Of a stretch of 64,000 nucleotides of DNA, positions 51,834-60,169 are shown piece by piece (the first letter of the stretch is position 1; every line of letters begins with the position of its first letter). The notes beneath the pieces are model-generated. The model did not search any database. It saw only the letters and a list, made by a program, of their open reading frames with translations, and was not told the DNA's origin. The translations under genes were made by a program, and so were the position numbers. Source of the stretch: Microbacterium imperiale (lineage in GTDB: Bacteria > Actinomycetota > Actinomycetes > Actinomycetales > Microbacteriaceae); the NCBI RefSeq assembly GCF_017876655.1, contig NZ_JAGIOK010000001.1:2790001-2854000 (forward strand), read 5' to 3'.

Positions 51834-53297
51834 ATGAGCATGCCCACTGCCGCCACCCGCACCGAGACCGATTCGCTCGGATCGCTCGAGATCCCCGCCG
51901 ACGCGTACTGGGGGGTGCACACGGCGCGAGCCCTCGAGAACTTCCCGGTCTCGCAGCGCCCGATCTCGGTGTATCGCGACCTCGTGCGCGGGCTGGCGAT
52001 GGTGAAGCAGGCCTCGGCTCGCGCTAACCGCGACATCGGCGCCCTCGACCCGGAACGGGCCGACCTCATCGACCGCGCCTCGCAGCGGGTCATCGACGGC
52101 GAGTTCCACGACCAGTTCGTCGTCGGCGTGGTCCAGGGCGGCGCCGGCACGTCGACCAACATGAACGCCAACGAGGTCATCACCAACGTCGCGCTCGAGA
52201 TGGCCGGCCGCGAGAAGGGCGACTACGCGTACCTGTCGCCGATCGACCACACCAATCGCAGCCAGTCCACGAACGATGTCTACCCGACCGCCATCAAGGT
52301 GGGGCTCGGGCTCGATCTGCAGACCCTGCTCGACGAGCTGGGGCTGCTGCGCGCGTCGTTCCTGGCCAAGGCTGTGGAGTTCCACGACGTGCTCAAGGTC
52401 GGCCGGACGCAGCTGCAGGATGCCGTTCCGATGACACTCGGGCAGGAGTTCCACGGCTTCGCCACCACCCTGGGCGAGGATCTCGAGCGCCTGGGCGAGA
52501 ACGCCTCGCTGCTGTACGAGATCAACATGGGCGCCACCGCGATCGGCACGGGGATCACGACGCACCCCGACTACCGCCCCAGCGTCGTGCGGCACCTGCG
52601 CGAGATCACCGGTCTCGACCTGTCGAGCGCCGTCGACCTCGTCGAGTCGACGAGCGACACCGGCGCGTTCATGTCGTTCTCGTCCTCGCTCAAGCGCAAC
52701 GCCATCAAGCTGTCGAAGATCAGCAACGACCTCCGGCTGCTCTCGAGCGGGCCGCAGGCGGGCTTCGGCGAGATCAACCTGCCGCCCCGGCAGGCGGGAT
52801 CGAGCATCATGCCCGGCAAGGTCAACCCCGTCATCCCCGAGGTCGTCAATCAGGTCGCCTTCGCCGTCGCCGGCGCCGACCTCACGGTGACGATGGCGGT
52901 CGAGGGAGGGCAGCTGCAGCTGAACGCCTTCGAGCCGATCATCGCGCACTCGATCTTCCAGTCGATCACCTGGATGCGGCGTGCCATGCGCACCCTGCGC
53001 GTGAACTGCGTCGACGGCATCACGGCCAACCACGAGCGGCTCGGCGCCATGGTCGGATCGTCGGTGGGCGTCGTCACCGCCCTGACCCCGTTCATCGGAT
53101 ACGCGGCGGCCGCAGCTTTGGCCAAGACGGCGCTGCTGACCCACCGCAACGTGGGCGACCTCGTCGTCGAGGCGGGGCTGATGTCGCGCGAAGAGGTCGA
53201 CAAGCAGCTCTCGCCGGCGCGCCTGTCGGGCCTGCAGGCGGTCACGGCGGCGATCCCGATCGTGCGTGCCGACATCGACGAGGATGTCGCGGGCTGA
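51834..53297 (+). CDS. aspA: Aspartate ammonia-lyase
   Basis: A 487-residue fumarase/aspartase superfamily enzyme. The N-terminal DSLGSLEIPADAYWGVHTAR, then QGGAGTSTNMNANEVITN near 101-118, HTNRSQSTNDVYPTA near 142-156 and the mobile loop GSSIMPGKVNPV near 322-333 with the catalytic Ser identify it. It splits L-aspartate into fumarate and ammonia in the cytosol. The AYWGVHT and the SSIMPGKVNP loop favour aspartase over class II fumarase. ATG 51834 follows AAGGA; another ATG is two codons on. Confidence 0.94.
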   Translation: MSMPTAATRTETDSLGSLEIPADAYWGVHTARALENFPVSQRPISVYRDLVRGLAMVKQASARANRDIGALDPERADLIDRASQRVIDGEFHDQFVVGVVQGGAGTSTNMNANEVITNVALEMAGREKGDYAYLSPIDHTNRSQSTNDVYPTAIKVGLGLDLQTLLDELGLLRASFLAKAVEFHDVLKVGRTQLQDAVPMTLGQEFHGFATTLGEDLERLGENASLLYEINMGATAIGTGITTHPDYRPSVVRHLREITGLDLSSAVDLVESTSDTGAFMSFSSSLKRNAIKLSKISNDLRLLSSGPQAGFGEINLPPRQAGSSIMPGKVNPVIPEVVNQVAFAVAGADLTVTMAVEGGQLQLNAFEPIIAHSIFQSITWMRRAMRTLRVNCVDGITANHERLGAMVGSSVGVVTALTPFIGYAAAAALAKTALLTHRNVGDLVVEAGLMSREEVDKQLSPARLSGLQAVTAAIPIVRADIDEDVAG

Positions 53298-53374
53298 CAA
53301 GCCTTTGTGCGGCGGTGACCGCTGTCGCTAACGTCGGTGGTGTTCATCGCTTCTCGACCGACCCGGGGGACCCC

Positions 53375-53779
53375 ATGACCGACCCGAACAACCCGTCCGC
53401 GCCGCAGCCTCCGGCCTACCAGCCGCCGGCTTACCCGACCTCGTCCTCCGACACCTCGTACGGCAACCCCAACGCGCCCGTGCCCGGCAAGACGCTCGGC
53501 ATCGTCGCGTTCATCCTGTCGTTCTTCGCTCAGCTCGTCGCACTGGTGCTGGGCATCGTCGCGCTGGTGCAGAGCAAGAAGGCGGGGCACAAGAACGGTT
53601 TCGCTCTCGCGGCGATCATCATCAGCGCCGTCCTCATGGTGATCGGCATCATCGTGGCGATCGTGCTGTTCACGATCTTCGGCAACGTGGCCAACGACGT
53701 CTACCAGGCGTGCGTCGTCGAAGGCGCCGACACGGTGACGGTGTGGGGCCAGACCCAGTCCTGCGCCGACATGCGCTGA
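53375..53779 (+). CDS. DUF4190-like small membrane protein
   Basis: A 134-residue protein with a Pro-rich, Tyr-containing N-terminus (PPAYQPPAYPTSSSDTSYGN), then GKTLGIVAFILSFFAQLVALV and GFALAAIIISAVLMVIGIIV as two helices with the KKAGHKNG turn, typical of DUF4190. A short extracytoplasmic tail has two cysteines near 115 and 130. Function is unknown; such proteins are common in actinobacteria. ATG 53375 follows GGGGGA, and TAACGT at 53329-53334 is the likely -10. A strong terminator follows. Confidence 0.8.
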   Translation: MTDPNNPSAPQPPAYQPPAYPTSSSDTSYGNPNAPVPGKTLGIVAFILSFFAQLVALVLGIVALVQSKKAGHKNGFALAAIIISAVLMVIGIIVAIVLFTIFGNVANDVYQACVVEGADTVTVWGQTQSCADMR

Positions 53780-53803
53780 CGCCGTCAGCACGACGACGAC
53801 CCG

Positions 53804-53833
53804 AAAGCCCCCGCGGATGACCGCGGGGGCTTT
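53804..53833 (+). terminator. Rho-independent terminator
   Basis: AAAGCCCCCGCGG (53804-53816) pairs perfectly with CCGCGGGGGCTTT (53821-53833) around an ATGA loop, followed by CTCTT. The classical A-stem-T shape works in both directions. Confidence 0.9.
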
Positions 53834-53890
53834 CTCTTGAGGGCCATCGCTGCGCGGTTCCCGGTTCGTCATCGCTCGGTTGCGCGATGA

Positions 53891-53939
53891 CGATCAAAGC
53901 GCTTAAACTCACACCTGCGCGGTTTAAGCGCTTTGATCG
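53891..53939. promoter_or_regulatory. Twin LacI-type operator of the sugar ABC cluster
   Basis: Two identical 18-bp arms in inverted order, CGATCAAAGCGCTTAAAC (53891-53908) and GTTTAAGCGCTTTGATCG (53922-53939), separated by 13 bp. Each holds the 8-bp palindrome AAGCGCTT, the usual core of LacI-family sites, with centres 29 bp apart. TAAACT at 53904-53909 with TTGCGC at 53879-53884 may be the promoter. The LacI gene at 59015 is the likely regulator. Confidence 0.85.
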
Positions 53940-53971
53940 CGCCGCGTGACCCGCGATTCAAGGAGGAAGAC

Positions 53972-55237
53972 GTGAAGTTCAAGACAGTGGCCGGCGGCGT
54001 GGCGACTCTGACCGCATTCGCCCTGGTGCTGACCGGATGCGGTCGCGCCGATGACACCGCCTCGGGGCCGGCCGAGGTCACCTCGATCGATGACAGCCCC
54101 GCCACCGGCACGCTCAGCGTCTGGGCCATGGGCGCCGAGGGCGAGGCTCTGCCGGAGTTCGTGGCCGAGTTCGAGAAGGCCAACCCCGACGTGAAGATCG
54201 ACGTCACCGCCATTCCGTGGGATGCCGCGCACAACAAGATCCAGACCGCGATCGCGGGCGGCAACACCCCCGACGTCGCCATGATGGGCTCGACCTGGAT
54301 GGCCGACTTCGGCGACGCCTTCGCGACTGTCCCCACCGAGATCCCCACCGACGGCTTCTTCCCCGGTGCGCTCAGCACGACGGAGTTCGACGACCGCGCG
54401 GCCGGAGTGCCCTGGTACGTCGACACCCGCGTGCTGTACTACCGCACCGACCTGGCACAGCAGGCCGGGTGGACGGAGGCGCCCACCGACTGGGACGAGC
54501 TGCAGCAGCTCGCCGCCGACATGAAGGAGAAGGCGGGGGCCGACTTCGGCATCCGGATGCCGGGCGGCAACGACTCGTTCCAGGGCGCCATGTGGATGCC
54601 GTGGTCCGCCGGCGCCGAGCTGATCGACGGTGACTCCTGGACGCTCGACACCCCCGAGATGGCGGCGGGGCTGTCGTACTACCAGAGCTTCTTCGACGAG
54701 GGCCTCGCCGACGCCGACGCCGACGTCTCGGCCGGCGCCACCGAGGCGGAGTTCGTCGCCGGCACCACCCCGATGGTCGTCGAGGGGCCGTTCCTGCGGG
54801 GACAGCTCGAGCTCGTGGGCGGCGAAGACTTCGCGTCGAAGTACGCGACCGCCGTGCTGCCGGCTGCCGAGGAGTCGGTGTCGTTCAGCGGCGGTGCCAA
54901 CCTCGTCGTCTTCGAGAACAGTGCCAACGCCGAGTCGGCGTGGAAGCTCGTGCGCTGGCTGAGCGAGCCCGAGACGCAGGTCGCCTTCTACGAGGAGACC
55001 GGTGACCTCCCGGCGCTGGAGTCGGCGTGGGACGACCCCGCGCTCGCGGACGATGCGAGCCTGACGACCTTCGGCGAGCAGCTGCGGACCGCGAAGGCTC
55101 CGCCCGTCACGACCAGCTGGGTTCAGGTCGCCGCCAAGGGCGACCAGGCGCTCGAGCAGCTGCGCCGCGGCGGCGCCGACGTCGCCTCGGTGCTGCAGAA
55201 GCTGCAGGCCGACGCCGACGCCATCGGCGTGAAGTGA
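53972..55237 (+). CDS. Sugar ABC transporter substrate-binding lipoprotein
   Basis: A 421-residue family 1 (SBP_bac_1) binding protein. Signal peptide with lipobox VLTGC, Cys23 lipidated, then TLSVWAMGAEGEALPEFVAE, DVTAIPWDAAHNKIQTAIAG and PDVAMMGSTWMADF, all typical of the sugar-binding family, and WYVDTRVLYYRTDLAQQAG further on. It captures an oligosaccharide or glycoside outside the membrane and hands it to the two permeases encoded next. GTG 53972 follows AAGGAGG. It is the first gene after a twin LacI operator. No ATPase subunit is in the cluster, so a shared MsiK-like ATPase is probably used. Confidence 0.94.
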   Translation: MKFKTVAGGVATLTAFALVLTGCGRADDTASGPAEVTSIDDSPATGTLSVWAMGAEGEALPEFVAEFEKANPDVKIDVTAIPWDAAHNKIQTAIAGGNTPDVAMMGSTWMADFGDAFATVPTEIPTDGFFPGALSTTEFDDRAAGVPWYVDTRVLYYRTDLAQQAGWTEAPTDWDELQQLAADMKEKAGADFGIRMPGGNDSFQGAMWMPWSAGAELIDGDSWTLDTPEMAAGLSYYQSFFDEGLADADADVSAGATEAEFVAGTTPMVVEGPFLRGQLELVGGEDFASKYATAVLPAAEESVSFSGGANLVVFENSANAESAWKLVRWLSEPETQVAFYEETGDLPALESAWDDPALADDASLTTFGEQLRTAKAPPVTTSWVQVAAKGDQALEQLRRGGADVASVLQKLQADADAIGVK

Positions 55238-55242
55238 CGTCG

Positions 55243-56199
55243 ATGTCCACCTCCACCCTCCCCGCGGCCGGAGCCGTCACCGACTCCGGCCGCGGGGCCT
55301 CCCGCCCCGGCGGCCTGCACGCGCGCCAGCGCAAGCGCCAGGCCCTCATCGCGTGGGCGTTCTGCCTCCCCTTCGTCGCGGTGTTCGCGGTCTTCATGCT
55401 CTTCCCGATCGTCGGGTCGTTCGCGATGTCGTTCACCGACTTCACCGCTCGCGACATCACCTCGCCGTTCGCGGTGAACTTCGTCTGGCTCGACCAGTTC
55501 GCGACCCTCTTCCGCGATCCCCGCTTCCTCACCTCGCTCGGAGTCACGGCGGTCTTCGTCGTCGTCGGCATCCCGGTGACGATGGTGCTGGCGCTCGCTC
55601 TCGCTCTCGCGCTCAACAGCGGGGGAGGACGCATCGTCGCGTTCTTCCGCGTCGGGTTCTACGCCCCCGTGGTCACGAGCATCGTCGCGGTGGCGGTCGT
55701 CTGGCGCTACATCCTGCAGCCCGAGGGCCTGCTGAACTCCGCTCTCGCGGTCGTCGGCATCGACGGGCCCAACTGGCTGAACGATCCCGCGTTCGCGTTG
55801 CCTTCGCTCATCATGATGGCTGTGTGGCGCAATGTCGGCACGTTGATGGTGATCTTCCTCGCCGGTCTCCAGGCGGTGCCGCAGGACGTCAACGAGGCGG
55901 CCACGATGGACGGGGCGTCCTCCTGGCGGCGCCTCATCTCGGTGACCCTGCCCCTGCTGCGTCCGACGATCCTGCTCGGAGCCGTCCTCATCTCGGTGGG
56001 CTACCTGCAGTTCTTCGAGGAGGCGTTCGTCATGACCAAGGGCGGGCCGCTCGATTCGACCCTGTCGGTCGCGTACTACACCTTCCAGCAGTTCGGCTTC
56101 GGTGAGTACGGCCTCGCATCGGCCGCCAGCTACGTCCTGTTCCTCGCCATCGCCCTGCTGAGCCTGCTGCAGTTCCGCCTGCTCCGTTCGAAGGACTGA
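55243..56199 (+). CDS. Sugar ABC transporter permease (MalF/UgpA type)
   Basis: A 318-residue inner-membrane permease with six helices after a charged N-terminus. The EAA loop that contacts the ATPase is seen as EAATMDGASSWRRLISVTLP near 216-235. It starts five bases after the binding-protein stop and ends four bases before the second permease, so these are one operon. Confidence 0.94.
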   Translation: MSTSTLPAAGAVTDSGRGASRPGGLHARQRKRQALIAWAFCLPFVAVFAVFMLFPIVGSFAMSFTDFTARDITSPFAVNFVWLDQFATLFRDPRFLTSLGVTAVFVVVGIPVTMVLALALALALNSGGGRIVAFFRVGFYAPVVTSIVAVAVVWRYILQPEGLLNSALAVVGIDGPNWLNDPAFALPSLIMMAVWRNVGTLMVIFLAGLQAVPQDVNEAATMDGASSWRRLISVTLPLLRPTILLGAVLISVGYLQFFEEAFVMTKGGPLDSTLSVAYYTFQQFGFGEYGLASAASYVLFLAIALLSLLQFRLLRSKD

Positions 56200-56203
56200 T
56201 CCG

Positions 56204-57088
56204 ATGACCACGATCCCCGCCCCCGTGGTGGACACCGTCACGCCGCCACCCGCCCCGCGGCGCCGCCGCCGTCGGTTCGGTCCGCGTGCGATCACCTACA
56301 CCGTCCTGACCGTCGGCCTCGCGCTGTGGCTGATCCCGTTCGTCTGGATGCTGCTCGGCTCGGTCAAGACGCAGGGCGAGATCCTGCAGCGGCCGCCGAC
56401 ATGGCTGCCCGAGAACCCGACGGGCGAGAACTTTGCGCAGTGGTTCGGACCGCTCGACTTCGGGCACTTCTTCGTCAACAGCCTCGTCGTGGCCGTCGTC
56501 ACGGTGCTCGGCAACATCGTGTTCTGCTCGATGGTCGGCTACGCGCTGGCGAAGATGGAGTTTCCCGGCAAGCGCGTGCTGTTCGTCCTCGTGATGGTGA
56601 CGCTCATGGTGCCCGGCGTCGTGACATTCGTGCCGTTGTTCGTCATGGTGTCGTCGCTCGGGCTGGTCAACACCTACCCGGCGCTCATCCTGCCCTTCAT
56701 CACCGCCCCCATCGGCGTCTTCCTCATGCGCCAGTTCATCCAGGGCATCCCCGACGCCCTGCTCGAGGCGGCACGGCTCGACGGGGCGGGGGAGTGGCGC
56801 ATCTTCTCCCGCATCGTGATGCCGCTGTGCGGTCCGCCGCTCGCGACGCTCGGAATCCTCACGTTCCTGGCGTCGTGGAACAACTTCCTCTGGCCGCTCG
56901 TGTCGGCCCAGACCGAGGACATGTACACGCTTCCGGTGGCGCTGTCGCTCTACTCGACGGGGCAGAACGCCACCAACTACGGGCTGCTGCTCGCCGGCTC
57001 GGTCCTGGTCATCGCCCCGATCATCGTGCTGTTCATCTTCCTGCAGCGCTGGTTCATCCGCGGCGTGGCCACGACCGGCCTCAAGTGA
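56204..57088 (+). CDS. Sugar ABC transporter permease (MalG/UgpE type)
   Basis: A 294-residue permease with six helices and the EAA loop EAARLDGAGEWRIFSRIVMP near 188-207. It has the short proline-rich N-terminus usual for MalG-like subunits and the conserved VKTQGEILQRPPTWLPENPT region. It forms the channel with the upstream permease. Followed after 44 bases by the GH3 gene. Confidence 0.94.
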   Translation: MTTIPAPVVDTVTPPPAPRRRRRRFGPRAITYTVLTVGLALWLIPFVWMLLGSVKTQGEILQRPPTWLPENPTGENFAQWFGPLDFGHFFVNSLVVAVVTVLGNIVFCSMVGYALAKMEFPGKRVLFVLVMVTLMVPGVVTFVPLFVMVSSLGLVNTYPALILPFITAPIGVFLMRQFIQGIPDALLEAARLDGAGEWRIFSRIVMPLCGPPLATLGILTFLASWNNFLWPLVSAQTEDMYTLPVALSLYSTGQNATNYGLLLAGSVLVIAPIIVLFIFLQRWFIRGVATTGLK

Positions 57089-57132
57089 CCGGCGCGCCGC
57101 GGCATCCGTCCCCCCACGAACGAAAGCTCCCC

Positions 57133-58977
57133 ATGCGACCCGACTTCCAGACCGCACCCGACGGCACGCGCTTCCGCGACCTCAACGGCAACGGGGTGCT
57201 CGACCCGTACGAGGACCCCCGCCTGAGCCCTGAGGAGCGCACCGACGACCTGCTGGCGCGGATGTCGCCGGCCGAGAAGATCGGGCTGATGTTCCAGACC
57301 GTCATCGAGATCGGTCCCGAAGGCGAACTGCTCGAGACCCCCGGGGCGATCTCGAAGTCGCCGACCTCGGATGTCGTCGTGGGCAAGAACATGAGCCACT
57401 TCAACGTCCACGCGATCCGCACCGCGCGCGAGGGCGCCCGCTGGAACAACCACCTGCAGCGTCTGGCCGAGAGCACGCCGCACGGCATCCCGGTCACGAT
57501 CAGCACCGATCCGCGGCACGCCTTCGTCGAGAACACCGGCGTGGCGTTCTCGGCCGGTCCGTTCTCGCAGTGGCCCGAGCCGCTGGGCCTCGCCGCCCTC
57601 GATGACCTCGACGTCATCGAGCGGTTCGCCGACGTCGCGCGGCGCGAGTACTGCGCCGTCGGCATCCGCGCGGCGCTGCATCCGCAGATCGATCTGCCGA
57701 CCGAGGCCCGGTGGGGTCGGCAGGCGCAGACCTTCGGGTTCGACGCCGAGCGGGTCTCGCAGATCACCGCGGCGTACCTGCGCGGGTTCCAGGGCGAGCA
57801 GCTCGGCGCCGAGAGCGTCGCGTGCACGACCAAGCACTTCCCCGGCGGCGGCCCGCAGCTCGACGGCGAGGACGCCCACTTCCCTTACGGGCGCGAGCAG
57901 GCGTACCCGGGCGGGATGTTCGACTACCACCTCGAGCCGTTCCGCGAGGCGATCCGGCGCGGCACCGCCGGCATGATGCCCTACTACGGCATGCCCGTCG
58001 GGCTGGAGCGGAACGGAGTGCCGATCGCCGAGGTCGGGTTCGCCTACAACCGGCAGATCATCACCGACCTGCTGCGCGACGAGCTGGGCTATGACGGCGT
58101 GGTCGTCACCGACTGGGAGCTCGTCAACGACAACCACGTCGGCGACCAGGTCCTGCCCGCCCGCGCCTGGGGGGTTGAAGAGCTCGACCCGACCGAGCGC
58201 ATGCTGCGCCTGCTCGACGCCGGTGTGGACCAGTTCGGCGGCGAGGAGTGCACGGAGCTGCTGGTCGACCTCGTCGAGCGCGGGGTCGTGCCGATCGAAC
58301 GCGTCGACGCCTCGGCCCGCCGCATCCTGCTCGTGAAGTTCCGCCTCGGCCTGTTCGACGACCCGTACGTCGACGAGGACGAGGCCGAGCGCATCGTCGG
58401 CAACGCCGACTTCCGCGCCCTCGGCGAGCGGGCGCAGGCCGAGTCGCTGACCGTGCTGCAGAACCGCGACGGCGTGCTGCCGTTCGCGGCGATGTCGCGC
58501 CCCCGGATCTACGCCGAGAACATCGGCGACGAGGCGCTCGCCGCCGTCGGCGAGCGAGTGCAGCGACCCGAGGATGCCGACGTCGCGGTGGTCCGCGTCG
58601 GGGCGCCCTTCGAGCCGCGCGACGACCTCTTCCTCGAGAAGTGGTTCCACCAGGGGTCGCTCGAGTTCGGACCGGGGCTCGTCGCCCGGCTGGCCCGAGT
58701 CGCGGCGCACGCCCCGCTCGTGCTGGTCGTCGGGCTCGATCGACCCGCGATCGTGACGCCGCTCGTACCGGTGGCGTCGGCGATCGTCGCCGACTACGGC
58801 AGCTCGGATGCCGCGGTCCTGGCGGCCCTGACCGGTGCCGTGCCGCCACGCGGGCACCTGCCCGTCGAGATCCCGCGCTCGATGGAGCAGGTCCGACGCT
58901 CGCGCACCGACGTGCCGGGCGACACGGTCGACCCGATCTTCCCGCGCGGCACCGGTCTGTCGATCGTGACGGCATGA
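57133..58977 (+). CDS. Glycoside hydrolase family 3 beta-glycosidase
   Basis: A 614-residue GH3 enzyme: barrel domain (about 40-390) and sandwich domain (about 400-614). The nucleophile is the Asp in VVVTDWE near 327; KHFPGGGPQ near 233 and the GMMPYYGMP stretch line the subsite. It lacks a signal peptide, so it works in the cytosol on the glycoside brought in by the ABC permeases. The N-terminus has DLNGNGVLDPYEDPRL, an EF-hand-like Asp/Asn-rich loop. The C-terminal fibronectin-like domain of many GH3 enzymes is missing. Substrate is probably a beta-glucoside or xyloside. It sits between the permeases and the LacI regulator. Confidence 0.9.
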   Translation: MRPDFQTAPDGTRFRDLNGNGVLDPYEDPRLSPEERTDDLLARMSPAEKIGLMFQTVIEIGPEGELLETPGAISKSPTSDVVVGKNMSHFNVHAIRTAREGARWNNHLQRLAESTPHGIPVTISTDPRHAFVENTGVAFSAGPFSQWPEPLGLAALDDLDVIERFADVARREYCAVGIRAALHPQIDLPTEARWGRQAQTFGFDAERVSQITAAYLRGFQGEQLGAESVACTTKHFPGGGPQLDGEDAHFPYGREQAYPGGMFDYHLEPFREAIRRGTAGMMPYYGMPVGLERNGVPIAEVGFAYNRQIITDLLRDELGYDGVVVTDWELVNDNHVGDQVLPARAWGVEELDPTERMLRLLDAGVDQFGGEECTELLVDLVERGVVPIERVDASARRILLVKFRLGLFDDPYVDEDEAERIVGNADFRALGERAQAESLTVLQNRDGVLPFAAMSRPRIYAENIGDEALAAVGERVQRPEDADVAVVRVGAPFEPRDDLFLEKWFHQGSLEFGPGLVARLARVAAHAPLVLVVGLDRPAIVTPLVPVASAIVADYGSSDAAVLAALTGAVPPRGHLPVEIPRSMEQVRRSRTDVPGDTVDPIFPRGTGLSIVTA

Positions 58978-58987
58978 GGGCGCTGGG

Positions 58988-58993
58988 TAGACT
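58988..58993 (+). promoter_or_regulatory. -10 element of the LacI gene
   Basis: TAGACT at 58988-58993 lies in the short gap after the GH3 stop and would give a leader of about 15 nt with GAGG before the ATG at 59015. Confidence 0.42.
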
Positions 58994-59014
58994 CCCCGAG
59001 GAATCGAGGTAGCC

Positions 59015-60169
59015 ATGGCGATCGGGCGTCCCACCGTCTATGACGTCGCGGAACGGGCCGGGGTGTCGATCGCGACGGTGTCGTTCGCGTTCCGGCGGCC
59101 CGACAAGGTGCGCAGCGAGACCCGCGAGGTGGTGCTGCGTGTCGCGCGCGAGCTCGGCTACGTCCCGAGCGGTTCGGCCCGCAACCTCGCGCGCGGTCGC
59201 ACCGGGGTGCTGGGACTGCACCTGTTCGACCTGCTGGTCGAATCGGCGACCCCGCTCGAGCTCGATCCCGCTCGGCCCGTGCCGCCCGAGCGGGGCCGAC
59301 TCACCGACCTCGCCGATCTCGACCTCGACGGGGGCCTGCTCGCCTGGGACTCGGATGAGGACAGCCGTCGGAGCGAGCCGCGCACGTTCCCGCTCTACGT
59401 CGACGAGATCCAGCGCGGCTTCGTTCTCGAATGCAAACGCAACGGGTCGGCGGTGCTGCTGAGCACCGGCGGCCTGGGCGCCTCCGAGATCGCCGACACG
59501 GCCGGCCAGGTCGACGGCCTCGCGATCCTGCCGGGTGCGACCGTCAACGCCTCGCTCGGCTCGGTCGCCTCGACCCTGCCGGTGGTCGTGCTGAGCTCGC
59601 CGATCGGCCACGCGCATCACGTCCTCGCCGACAACGTCGGCGGCGAGCGGATGCTCGTCGACCACTTCGTGCGGACGCACGGCGCACGATCGTTCGGATG
59701 GATCGATGCGCCCGCGGGCTTCGACACCGACGAACGGCGGACCGCGTTCTTCGATGCCGTCGCGGCGCACCCGGGAGCCTCCGCCGAGGTGCTCGACGTC
59801 GTCGACCTCGAGCGCGCGCCGTCGTTTCCCGAACTCACCGGCCGCATCCGCGCCGGCGCGCTGCCGGACGCACTGCTGTGCGCCACCGACCAGCTGGCTC
59901 TCGCGACGCTCGACGTGCTCCATGCCCACGGCGTCGACGTGCCGCGTCAGGTCGGATTGGCCGGGTTCGACGGCATCCAGGCGGCACGGATGTCGACGCC
60001 GCCGCTGACGACTGTGCGTCAGCCCATGGAGCTGATGGGACGGCTCGCGGCGCATCTGCTGCTGAACGATCCCGCGGACGGCACGCTCGACCGGCGCAGC
60101 GTCCGCGTCGAGGTCGAGCTGCGCGTCGGGGGCAGCTGCGGCTGCGAGGCCGGCGCCGTCAGTCGATGA
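59015..60169 (+). CDS. LacI family transcriptional regulator
   Basis: A 384-residue repressor. The N-terminal helix-turn-helix is PTVYDVAERAGVSIATVSFA at 6-25 with the hinge helix SGSARNLARGRTGVLGLHLF near 53-72. The sugar-binding domain follows, with LPDALLCATDQLALATLDVL near 286-305 and DVPRQVGLAGFDGI near 310-323. An insertion of about 50 acidic residues (about 75-125) lies between the hinge and the usual first strand. It probably represses the ABC-GH3 unit at the twin operator 5 kb upstream and is released by an imported sugar. The stop overlaps the convergent FAH gene by 11 bases. Confidence 0.92.
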   Translation: MAIGRPTVYDVAERAGVSIATVSFAFRRPDKVRSETREVVLRVARELGYVPSGSARNLARGRTGVLGLHLFDLLVESATPLELDPARPVPPERGRLTDLADLDLDGGLLAWDSDEDSRRSEPRTFPLYVDEIQRGFVLECKRNGSAVLLSTGGLGASEIADTAGQVDGLAILPGATVNASLGSVASTLPVVVLSSPIGHAHHVLADNVGGERMLVDHFVRTHGARSFGWIDAPAGFDTDERRTAFFDAVAAHPGASAEVLDVVDLERAPSFPELTGRIRAGALPDALLCATDQLALATLDVLHAHGVDVPRQVGLAGFDGIQAARMSTPPLTTVRQPMELMGRLAAHLLLNDPADGTLDRRSVRVEVELRVGGSCGCEAGAVSR

